From Loripinus fragilis (taxonomy: Eukaryota; Mollusca; Bivalvia; Lucinida; Lucinidae): 64,000 nt of DNA. How positions within the stretch are numbered: position 1 is the stretch's first letter; every line of letters starts with the position of its first letter. Location: positions 77,790,831 to 77,854,830 of the forward strand of contig OZ026527.1 in assembly GCA_964019695.1 (NCBI GenBank), read 5' to 3'. Under the pieces are notes generated by a model, which was not told where the DNA came from, did no database searches, and worked only from the letters and a program-made list of their open reading frames with translations. Below, in pieces: positions 33,104 through 43,071 of this stretch. Made by a program: the position numbers and the translations under genes.

Positions 33104-33400
33104 AGGCAAATCATATGAAAAAAATTCTTCAACTCACAATACCCACAATGAGAATCACCCTGAAGGAGCAGTTTGGCCAGGGTTTACACTGTTTTCAAAG
33201 AACAGAGTATACCCAGCTCAGCCTTCTCCTGGAGGAACAGCCTGATCAGGGCTTATTCAGTGTTGCTTTTCCAAAGCCAATTAATTAATGAAAAAAGTCA
33301 ATAAACAATGCTTATTAGATACCCCCAGCACAGTAAGAGACAGTGAAAAAACTTTGCATGTTATAGTTCAAAACCAGCAGACCCTATGCCTCGGTTACAT
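33104..33400. other. No gene recognised; one weak hairpin core
   Basis: Contains a diverged 'cctgatcagggctt' hairpin segment at 33165-33265 and otherwise anonymous sequence. Confidence 0.45.
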
Positions 33401-33417
33401 TTGCCTTACTATGAGTA

Positions 33418-33546
33418 TACGATGCCCGTACGATGTCCAAATCACCGTTTCCGTGCGGCCTCCGCAGGGAGACCTTGCGATCATCGTACGGATTTACGGG
33501 CATTGTGGCCTCTACGATTTTGTTTAACTCCGCACAATGACAAATT
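33418..33546. repeat. CpG-rich 'CGTACGAT' cluster, left part
   Basis: Dense short palindromic words such as 'ccgtacgatg' and 'atcgtacgg', and 'ccttgcgatc', in otherwise AT-rich DNA. It is interrupted at 33547 by the 1.2-kb element and resumes at 34751. A related cluster lies at 36205-36470. Confidence 0.65.
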
Positions 33547-34744
33547 CAGGCCCCCTAGTGGAACCTTTAAAACCTTTAGAAACCTTTAATTTGATTGCCA
33601 TCCTTTAAAACCTTTAATTTGGCTGAAAAACCTTTAATAACCTTTATTTTGATTAATAAACCTTTAAATTTTGCAAGATCAGTTTGAATTTAAGAAATAG
33701 ACCATATGTATGTTGACAAGTAATGTCTGTGACATCTTGAGCTTTTCAGAAAGCTGTATTCATCCTCAGACCATTGTGTCTATACCTACCTCTTGCTTCA
33801 GGGTGACTCTTAAAGTCAAATTTTCTGGTACTTCAGATTAGGCAGCAATAAAAAATTGTAAGGTGAGGTAAATATACATGTTTTTGGGGTTGATTTCTTG
33901 CTTTACATCCATGCTAAACAGCTGAGGTAATGTGGACATGACTAGTTGATCCTAACCTACCTTTTCCTAGGCTGGCTTAACCCAAATCCTTTCACTAGTA
34001 CTCAGAGATTATCTTTCACTAGTAACTGACAACTACAATGTAATGAAAGAATGTGCCACGGTGCCACCTGGGAATAGAACCTGCAAAACTCAAGACTCAA
34101 GGTTGGAAACCCTACCAACTCCAATAACTGCACCAACAAATATCAATGGACAGCATCTATTGGGTTTAATGACTTCTGCATAATGTCCTGATTTTCTAAT
34201 GTCATTGTCTAAGGTTGTCAAATCTAATCTACACCCCAAGACTAATACAGACAATATGCATATCTGTCTGAATTTTATATTTAAAAAAGAGCATACAATA
34301 AATGGAAGCAATATCCTCTGAAATTTTTCATTTACTGAAGGTAAAATTGTCCTTACAAAATGACCAGAGATGGCTTCTCCTGCTTTCTTGGTTTTCAAAA
34401 TTTTGCAGGGGGAGGAAATATGTGATTTATATTTTAATCCAGCACTGCTCAACACAAGCCATTAGTTAAAAGTGAGATTTTTAATTGGGGAGTAAACAAG
34501 TTTTTATTTTCTGTTTTGTGATTAAAGGGCTATAAAATTATTGGCTAAGGATTTGCTGCACCCCTTTCATACCATCATCTATCATTTCATGGATTTATAG
34601 ATCAGAATCTGATAAAAATGCTAGAAAATTTGACGTAAATTTGCTCTTTATTTTGGTCAGAATTTCAATTAATAAACCTTTATTTTGCCTAAAATAGCCT
34701 TTATAAAAAACCTTTAATTTCATGAGAGTCTGCTAGGGGGCCTG
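33547..34744. mobile_element. 1198-bp DNA element with 12-bp TIRs and 6-bp target duplication
   Basis: Ends CAGGCCCCCTAG (33547) and CTAGGGGGCCTG (to 34744) are exact reverse complements. Both sides carry the direct repeat CAAATT (33541-33546 and 34745-34750). The subterminal regions at both ends are full of 'aacctttaa' words (33560-33670 and 34675-34720). A 121-codon minus-strand frame at 34455-34090 has no recognisable transposase motif, so this is probably a non-autonomous derivative. The superfamily cannot be assigned from ends alone. Confidence 0.85.
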
Positions 34745-34750
34745 CAAATT

Positions 34751-35030
34751 TGAAAAAAATCGTAAGCCCGTAGCCCGTAGACACATAGCAGTGACATCGT
34801 ACGATCCCCGTACGGTGATTGTGAGGACAACACAGGGTTTTAGATTGTCATCTTGGCCCAAAAATGATTGTAGACTCTTGCGATAGTCGTAAGGATCCCG
34901 CAAGGTCGCCGCACGATGCCTTTGCAGGATCCATAAAATCGTACGGACATCGGACGGTCATCCTGCGGTAACCCCAAGGCGATGGCACGATGATCGTGCG
35001 GTCGCCTTGGGACGTGTCAACAATTTCCTG
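34751..35030. repeat. CpG-rich 'CGTACGAT' cluster, right part
   Basis: Continues the cluster split by the 1.2-kb element: 'catcgtacgatccccgtacg', 'cgcaaggtcgccgcacgatg', 'aaatcgtacggacatcgg' and 'gcacgatgatcgtgcgg'. No coding sequence is recognised. Confidence 0.65.
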
Positions 35031-35117
35031 GAGACTTATAAGCTGTTTGTCTTCATACCACCACTCAGTGTGTCTCAATATGGACACAGTTCAGTTTGCC
35101 GATGGAGGCAGTGTAAT

Positions 35118-35409
35118 CATGGGCGGATTCAGAGGGAGGGGACAGGGGGTCCCGACCCCCCTGGAAAATCACATCAATCATGACTGGGATAGATCCCGTA
35201 GAAAATCTCAAAACTACACATGTACCAAGCCAGCATTACATGACGGGCCATCATCGGTCTGCCAGCGAAACGCCATTTAAAATGACGTTTCGCTAGCGGG
35301 CCAATAATGACCCCCGCTTTTAGTGGTATTTGGATCCTCTCTCCCCCTTATCAACTAAAAAAAAGTTGATTTAGACCCCCTCTGACATAACTTTCTGGAT
35401 CCGCGCATG
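35118..35409 (-). mobile_element. MITE, 'atgcrcggatccag' ends, copy 2 (inverted)
   Basis: 'atgggcggattcagagggag' and 'tttctggatccgcgcat'. The central palindrome is 'gccagcgaaacgccatt' with 'aatgacgtttcgctagc'. It is in opposite orientation to 32808-33103. Confidence 0.85.
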
Positions 35410-36200
35410 CTAATCAGGGCCCATAGAGTATGCTTCCATGATAAAATTGTCTGAAGTGCAATTCAAAATATGCACTGGCGTGAAATGCATAGGGCCTATG
35501 CATTTTCAGTATATAAAATGCTGGTCGGATAAGGGGTTTAATAAATTAGATAAGATTAATAAAAAGTCCCAATATTTTTTGTGATTTATAACTCTGGGAT
35601 TTGAATTTGAGTATTACTTCAAGGAATAGAGTATATGGGTCTCGTAGTGAGAACATGTGACTAGTTCGAGCATTGAAATTTTAATGAATGAATGTTCTAC
35701 AAAATGTATTTTACTGAAAACGAATGGCAAATGTGCTGACCAGGCCGGATGCATTTTGGTCAGTACCTTTGTTGTTCTTATGCAACGACTTCATTTTTGC
35801 TTATGACGAAGATTTTATATGTTGCTGGCCGTAGAGTGCCTTTGGATGAAAAAACTGAATAAAACCATAATAAGCGTTTTAGTCTACGCTGATACAATTA
35901 AAGTATCTTTATATTTTCAATTAAAGTGATACTTTTCGAATTATAAAAGTGTACTATAAAAAGGGGTTGCAATATTCTGTGATTTAAACTTTATGAAAAC
36001 TGCAGAACTTAGAAATTGACATTAAAATATACACAAACTTATCACACTGTTCCATACCTTGGGACCATGTTCAACTAAAAACACTAGCCTCTTCATAGCA
36101 CGATTTGTGATCACATGATTTTGAAACATAGTTCAAATGGAATGCAAAAATGAACATGGATAGCCGTTTAAATCCATGCACATAAATACACGACAATTGC
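35410..36200. other. No gene or repeat recognised
   Basis: AT-rich sequence with only short reading frames and no match to the other repeats in the window. Confidence 0.5.
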
Positions 36201-36204
36201 ACAG

Positions 36205-36470
36205 GCAGCGTACCGACTCCTTGCGACTTCCGCAAGGTCATCGTACAGGCATCGGGCGATTTATATAGGGAGGCCGTGAAGATAACACGATGATTGTACG
36301 ATAGCCTTGCGGTTGTCGTACGATATCCGCAAGGTCTCTGTAAAGTTTTGTTCTAGTTTGTCGCGGAAAGAAATCGTAGGGTGATCGTAAGCAATGTAAA
36401 CACATACGTCGTAGCTTATAGCCGCCTACGATGTTGAAAAAATCGTAGAGAAAATCATAGACAAATAAAT
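36205..36470. repeat. CpG-rich 'CGTACGAT' cluster, second site
   Basis: 'ccgcaaggtcatcgtacagg', 'gttgtcgtacgatatccgc' and 'atcgtagggtgatcg'. Same vocabulary as 33418-35030 but not a simple copy; orientation appears inverted. Confidence 0.6.
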
Positions 36471-36509
36471 TATACGACGACCATGGCAAATGTAACCAAG
36501 GCATTAGTT

Positions 36510-36735
36510 TTGAAAAGAAGATTACAGTAGAATCTGTGCAAACAAAAATTATTTTTTCCAAACCAAACTCCATGCATATGTTCAATGTGTCTAGTTTGTA
36601 TCAGCAAAGTATCAATTGCTCCATCAAAAGCTGTGGTAGGAGTGGATCGGCCCATGAAAACACTATCCATGCATATACAAAAGCCATATACATGTAAGGG
36701 AATAATTGTCTAAGTTCTCATAGCTGTCATTATAC
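36510..36735. repeat. Outside copy of the 'gatcggcccat' repeat
   Basis: 'gctccatcaaaagctgtggt', 'aggagtggatcggcccatga' and 'gtctaagttctcatagctgt' match the inverted units inside the adjacent element (37750-38170). It lies just outside the element's left end. Confidence 0.7.
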
Positions 36736-37029
36736 CCCCCCCCCCCCCCCCAAACTTTGTTTGTGGTGGGTATACTGTTTTCACGTTGTCCGTGTGTGAG
36801 TATCCGTATGTGCATGCGTGCGTCCGTCCGTAACGTTTTGTTTCCTTAATAACTCGAAGAGTCATTGCTGGGTTTTCATCAAACCTTGCAATCATGTTCA
36901 TATTTGCAAGACAAATACTTTAGACAAAAAAGTAAGGGCTAGGGGCCAATTCTTTTAAGAGTTATTTCCCTTTGTAGTTCTAAATGGCTTTTGATATAGG
37001 GTTTTATGCTTATGCTATTATAGGCCATA

Positions 37030-38180
37030 CACGGGCCGATCAACTCCTACCACAGATTTTGATGGGACAATAAGATACTTTTCCTATACAATGTAGACAC
37101 AATTTTCCCTAATAAGGTGTTTGTATATGCATAGATGGTGCCTTTATGGGCCGATATAATATCGTGAAGAGTAATTGCTGGATTTTCATCAAACCTTGCA
37201 AACATGTTCATATATATGCAAGACAAATACTTTAAACAAAAAATTAAGGGCTAGGGGCCAATTCTCCTACTCCTACTACAGCTTTTGATGGAACCATTTG
37301 ATACTTTGCCGATACAATGTAGACACATTGAACATATGCATGAAGGAGTTTGGTTCACAAAAAATGATTTTGACAAAATGACAGCTGTGAGAACTTAGAC
37401 AATTTTTCCCTAATAAGGCTTTTGTATGTGCATAGATGGTGCCTTCATGGGCCAATCAACTCCTACTACAGCTCTTAATTTAGCAATTTGATACTTTGCC
37501 TATACAATATAGACACATTGAACATATGCATGAAGGAGTCTGGTTGAAAAAAAAATTGACAAAATGACAGCTGTGAGAACTTAGACAATTATTCCCTTAT
37601 ATGGCTTTTGTATATGCATTGATAGTGCCTTAATGGGCCGATCAACTCCTACCACAGCTTTTGATGGAGCAATTTGATACTTTGCAGATACAATGTAGAC
37701 ACATTGAACATATGCATGAAGGAGTTAATAATTTTTTTGTCACTTTTTTTTTCAATCAGACTCCTTCAAGCATATGTGTAATGTGTCTATATTGTATAGG
37801 CAAAGTATCAAATTGCTCCATTAAAAGCTGTGGTAGGAGTTGATCGGCCCATTAAAGCATCGTCTATGCATATACAAAAGCCTTATTAGGAGAAAATCCT
37901 CTAAGTTCTCACAGCTGTCATTTTGTCAAAAATTATTTTTTTGAACCAAACTCCTTCATGCATATGCTCAATGTGTCTACATTGTATAGACAAAGTATCA
38001 AAGAGCTCGATCAAAAGCTGTGATGGAAGTTGATCAGCACATGAAGGCACCATCAATGCATATACAAACACCTTATTAGGGAAAAATTGTCTAAGTTCTC
38101 ACAGCTGTCATTTTGTCAAAAATTATTTTTTGTGAACCAAATTCATTCATGCATATGTTCAATGTGTCTACATAGCCCGT
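37030..38180. repeat. Repeat of about 190 bp in direct and inverted orientation
   Basis: Forward units near 37040, 37265, 37450 and 37640 ('atcaactcctaccacagctt', 'gacacattgaacatatgcat', 'gacagctgtgagaacttaga') face inverted units near 37750-38170 ('atgcatatgttcaatgtgtc', 'aagctgtggtaggagttgat'). The whole is bounded by the inverted words 'ggccatacacgggcc' and 'gcccgtgtatgg'. Confidence 0.85.
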
Positions 38181-38857
38181 GTATGGACTACTATAGCATA
38201 AGCATAAACCCTATATAAAAAAGCCATTTAGAACTACAAAGGGAAATAACTCTAATAGAATTGGCCCCTAGCCCTTAATTTTTAGCTCACCAGAGCCGAA
38301 GGCTCAGGGTGAGCTTATAGGATGGGAGTCGAGTGTGTCCGTCCGTGCTACTAATTTGGATTTGGGGGCCTTTTTAGTCGTCTGGAGAAAGACAATGGGC
38401 CATTTCTCAACAAGGGGCCATGGCCCTCTGTAAGTTGCATAAAATGATTCAGGGGACCTCAGGGGAGGTAATAAAATAAACTTCTAAGAAAGGGCCATTT
38501 TATGTCTATGGTGATGGACGTTCAAACTGGAAATGGCCCGTAGTAATTTGTCAGTCTGATATTAACTTGCCAATTCGGAGCTAAACTGGCCTGTTATTTC
38601 AGACACTTGGCCCCTTATTAATGGCCCTTTATAGACTGGCCTGATATTCAATATTGGGCGTACGTCCGTCTGTCCGTCTGTCTGTCCACACTTTCAAACA
38701 TGAATATCTCTGAGATCAGCTGGCTGATCGTAATCAAATTTCATCAGAAGCATATTTGGGGTGAGGGATTGACTCCATTAGGTTTTGGGCCAAATCGGAT
38801 CAGAACTCTGGTTTCCATGGCAACAGATAGCTCCCATAGGGTTATAATGGGGAAAAC

Positions 38858-41500
38858 CTTGTGACCACTCTAACTCCTTCATTTTTGATTGGTTCTTCTT
38901 TATGGGTTCGAATTTCGGCAAGATTCCATTACTGACTTCGGAGTTAGCTGCCCTTGAGCGTGTGAAATATCAATAAATAGTGTTGTGACCACTCTAGCGC
39001 CTTCATTTTTGATTGGATCTTCATCATTCGTGCAGGCAACAAGGACACCCATTAAATCTCGCATGGGTTCAAAATTGGGCAGTATCAGACGAAGGACTTA
39101 TGAGTTAGCTGCCCTTGAGCGTTTGGAAAAATCCCCATAGACTTATAATGGGAGAAAAGTTGTGACCACTCTAGTACCTACTTTTTCCAATGGATCTTCT
39201 TCATTCTTGCAGGTAACTAGGTCAGCCATGAAAGCTTGGATGGGTTTGAATTTCGGCAAGATTCCATCACTGACTTCGGAGTTAGCTGCCCTTGAGCGTG
39301 TGAAAAATCAATGAATAGTGTTGTGACCACTCTAGCACCTTCATTTTTGATTGGATCTTCTTCATTCTTGCAGGCAACAAGGACACCCATAAAATCTCGG
39401 ATGAGTTCGAAATTGGGCAGTATCAGACGAAGGACTTATGAGTTAGCTGCTCTTGAGCGTTTGGAAAAATCCCCATAGACTTATAATGGGAGAAATGTTG
39501 TGACCATTCTAGTTCTTTCAATTTTGAATGGATCTTCTTCATTCTTGCATACAATAAGAACAACTATTAAAGCTTGGATGAATTTGAATTTCCTCAAGAT
39601 CCCATTACACATTTTGGAGTAAACACCCCTTGAGCATCTTAAAAATTAATGAATGATGTTGTGACCACTCTAGCTCATTCATTTTTGATTGGATCTTCTT
39701 CATTCTTGCAGGCAACAAGTAAACCCATAATATCTCGGATGGGTTTGAAATTCAGCAGGATCCGACTTGAGACTTATGAGTTACCTGCCCTTGAGGGTTT
39801 GGAAAAATCCATATAGACTTATAATGGGAAAAATGTTGTGACCACTCTAGCGCTTTCAATTTTGAATGGATCTTCTTCATTCTTGCACAGAATAAGGACA
39901 ACTATTAAAGCTTGGATGAGTTTGAATTTCGTCAAGATCCCATCACATAATTGTATTTTGGAGTAAACACCCCTTGAGCATCTTAAAAATTAACAAATAA
40001 TGTTGTGACCACTCTAGCTCCTTCATTTTTGATTGGATCCTCTTCATTCTTGCAGGCAACAAGTAAACCCATAATATCTCAGATAGGTTCAAATTCAGTA
40101 GGATCTGACCATGGACTTATGAGTTACCTGCCCTTAAGCGTTTGGAAAAATCCCTATAAACTTATAATGGGAGAAATGTTGTGACCACTCTAGTGCTTTC
40201 AATTTTGAATGGATCTTCTTCATTCTGCATACAATAAGGACAACTATTAAAGCTTAGATGAGTTTGAATTTCGTCAAGATCCCATCACCTGTTTTGGAGT
40301 TAGCTCCCCTTGAGCATCTTAAAAATTGATAGATAATGTTGTGACCGCTCAAGCGCCTACATTTTTGATTGGATCTTCTTTATTCTTTCATCTAACAAGG
40401 ACTCTCATAAAAGATTGGATGAGTTTGAAATTCTGCAGGATCCGACCAAGGACTTATGAGTTAGCTGCCCTTGAGCATCTGGAAAAATCCACATAGACTA
40501 ATAATGGGAGAAAAGTTGTGACCACTCTAGTGCTTTCAATTTTGAATTGATCTTATTTATTCTTGCAGATAAGAAGGACAGCTATAAAAGCTTGAAGGAG
40601 TTTGAATTTCGTCAAGATCCCACCACCTATTATGGAGTTAGCTCTTCTTGAACATCTTAAAAATTGATGGATAATGTTGTGACCACTCTAGTGCCTTCAT
40701 TTTTTATTGGATCTTCTTCATTCATGCAGGTAACAAGGTCAACTATAAAAGCTTAGATGGGTTCAAAATTGAAAATTGGGCCAGATCAGACCTGCGACTG
40801 TGGAGTTACTAGCCCTTGAGCGTCTTAAAAATCACCATAGACTTATAATGGGAGAATTGTTGTGACTATTCTAGTGCTTTCATTTTATAATAGATCATAT
40901 TCATTCTTGCAGATAAGGACAACCATAAAAGCTTGGATGAGTTGAATTCAGTCAAGATCCCATCACCTTTTATGGAGTTAGCTGCCCTTGAGCATCTTAA
41001 AAATTGATTGATAATGTTGTGACCACTCTAGCGCCTTCATTTTTTATTGGATCTTCTTCATTCTTTCAGGTAACAAGGACAACCATAAAAGCTTGGATGG
41101 GTTTAATTTAAAGTAGAACCAACTTCAGACTGTGGAGTTAACTTCCTTTGAGCATCATAAAAAATCTGCATAGACTTACAATGGGAGATCTGTTGTGACC
41201 ACTCTAGCACCTTCATTTTTGAATGGATTTCCTCATTTGTAGGTAACAAGGACTTCCATGAAAGTTTGAATGAATTTGATTTTCCGCCACACCCATCCAC
41301 CAGCTACAGAGTTAGCTGCCCTTGAGCATCTAAAATAAAACTATATAATGTTGTGACCGCTCTAGCACCTTCATTTTTCATTTGATTTTCTTCATCCCTG
41401 TAGGTTACCAGGACATACATAAAAGTATGGATGAGTTTGAATTTCGGTCAGATTCCATAACTGACTACGAAGTTAGCTGCCCTTGAGTATCTGAAAATTA
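38858..41500. repeat. Alternating 177/161-bp tandem array (dimeric higher-order repeat)
   Basis: The landmark GTTGTGACC recurs at 38982, 39159, 39320, 39497, 39658, 39835, 40002, 40178, 40338, 40515, 40675, 40859, 41015, 41192 and 41350. Spacings are 177, 161, 177, 161, 177, 167, 176, 160, 177, 160, 184, 156, 177 and 158. The two unit types share 'attggatcttcttcattctt' and 'gagttagctgcccttgagc'. The long type adds 'atccccatagacttataatg', while the short type has 'atcttaaaaattgatgga'. No frame is preserved. Confidence 0.92.
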
Positions 41501-41969
41501 CACTTTCACCAGGTTTCCAATGCAATTTTTATTCAGATCTTTTTGATACTTGCAGATAACTAGAACCGCCATAATATCTTATGTTTTTGAATTAATTCCT
41601 GGTCACTGTTTCAAGTTCAGAGTTATCTGCCTTTGAGCATCGTAAATTATGGTGTCTCCAAACATTATGCTGGCTCCATGGTGAGCGATCGTTGCCCATT
41701 GGGCTACTTGTTTGTTTAAAGTATTTGTCTTGCATATATGAACATGTTTGCAAGGTTTGATGAAAATCCAGCAATTACTCCTCAAGATATTAAGGAAACA
41801 AAACATTACGGACGCACACATGCACGGACAGACGGACGAACAACTTGAAAACAGTATACCCTCCCTAAACAAAGTTTGCGGGGGGTATAAAAAAACTTTT
41901 TGTGACTTTCCCTGGGTAGTTACCAGTACTGGGCCTGAAGGGTTTATGATTTGTCTGTGTATTTTATGA

Positions 41970-42428
41970 TGGGAGTTTCCGAAGGCTCAACCAAAAGTGG
42001 CTCTGGAGAAGCCGGGAATCCAAAGCCAATTTTGACAAACATCATCAGCCTACTCCTGGGGGAACAGTCTGATCAGGGTTTATTTATACATTATAATCCA
42101 ACCTAATATAATAAAGTAATCACAAAGAGTATGAAAGTTATGGTGCATATAAGGATTTGCCTTGTTCAAGGGAGATAAATCAACTGGAGAGCAGGGGACA
42201 GCAACCATTTTTAAATCTTGATATATAACCCTACAAAATATAATATCTCAAAGTATGGAAGTAATAGAATACATATTGTCAAGGTTTCTCCTTTAAAAGT
42301 CCATCAAGTGAAGCCGCCGTTGTATAGGGGATAAACCTATGTCTTGTAAACCAGGGGTCGCAGGTTCGATTCCCGGCTTCTCCATAAAACCACTTTTGGT
42401 TGCGCCTTCGGGAGTTCCAGTCATATAA
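41970..42428. mobile_element. 459-bp inverted-repeat element carrying tRNA-like sequence
   Basis: The left end 'gggagtttccgaaggctcaa', 'ccaaaagtggctctggagaa' and 'gccgggaatcc' pairs with the right end 'gattcccggcttctcca', 'accacttttggttgcgcctt' and 'cgggagttcc'. The interior contains a hairpin-core fragment ('cctactcctgggggaacagt'). The right end overlaps a tRNA-like stretch. Confidence 0.75.
42312..42386 (+). tRNA. tRNA-like sequence, Thr(TGT)-like, probably a pseudogene
   Basis: 'gtcttgtaaaccaggggtcg' and 'caggttcgattcccgg' resemble the anticodon loop (cTTGTAAa, anticodon TGT) and T-arm of a threonine tRNA. 'gaagccg' can pair with 'cggcttc'. The anticodon stem mismatches and the D-arm is not canonical. 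It lies within the terminal inverted repeat of a transposable element, so a working tRNA is unlikely. Confidence 0.35.
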
Positions 42429-42857
42429 TAAACACACAAATCATGCATGCCTATCAAATATCACCCAAATATCTCAAAGAGTATTAGAGTTATTGAAAAC
42501 AATAATTTCAGGGCAGCTAGGGAGAGCAACCATTCTTGCATGTGACACACCCTCATGACCTGATACAGATGCCCACCATATATTATCAAAACTTCTCAAA
42601 GGGTGATTAAAGTTATTGAGCGCACAAGCTTTGGTCTACGGACTGACAGACAGACTGACGGACGCCAGGCTGATCGCTATATCCGCTGAGCCTTGGTTGG
42701 GGGATCAAAATCTGCTAGGGCTAGATGCCTAAATTTTGGCCTGTGCCTTCACTTTAGTCCCCCAGGCCCTAGGTGTGCCGTCAGGGAGCTCTGGCCAGAC
42801 TGGATGGAGTCACAGACTCGGTTATCTGAGCTTTCATTGCTTGACGATACAATAAAT

Positions 42858-43055
42858 ACAGTTAAACCTGTCTTAAGCGACCTGTCTTAAGCGGCCACTC
42901 GAATATAGACAAAATAAAGTTCTTAAAGACAAATGGTAGCTTAATGCAGATCAAGCATTCTGCAATACATTTGACCTGCATTAAGCGATAATTGATCTTG
43001 AACACCAATTTTTGGTCTTCTTTTTGAGTGGCCGCTTAAGACAGGTTTTACTGTA
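42858..43055. mobile_element. MITE, ACAGTAAAACCTGT family, copy 5
   Basis: Ends are 'acagttaaacctgtcttaag' and 'cttaagacaggttttactgt', with 'cctgtcttaagcg' doubled at the left end. It abuts the minisatellite that follows. Confidence 0.85.
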
Positions 43056-43071
43056 ACTCTTTCCTTGCTAG

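Larger units (their letters stand above)
36733..41889. mobile_element. About 5.2-kb inverted-repeat element with nested repeats
   Basis: The left end (36733-36930) reads 'tatacccccc' then 'aaactttgtttgtggtgg', 'gtatactgttttcacgttgt', 'aacgttttgtttccttaat' and 'tcatcaaaccttgcaatcat'. The right end (41700-41889) is the reverse complement of the same series, ending 'agtataccctccctaaacaa' and 'agtttgcggggggtata'. The ends themselves are palindromic (AAACTTTGTTT). Inside are a second inverted pair (36940-37040 against 38175-38285), tandem 'gatcaactcctaccacag' units (37040-38170) in both orientations, and the tandem array at 38858-41500. No transposase gene is recognised. Confidence 0.75.

Noticed and set aside
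34090..34455. 121-residue minus-strand frame inside the 1.2-kb element as a transposase
   Set aside because: No catalytic motif or recognisable domain, and too short; reported only as part of the element.
36733..36752. Poly-C tract as a sequencing gap or telomere-like repeat
   Set aside because: It sits exactly in the C-rich terminus of an inverted-repeat element whose other end shows the complementary G-run.
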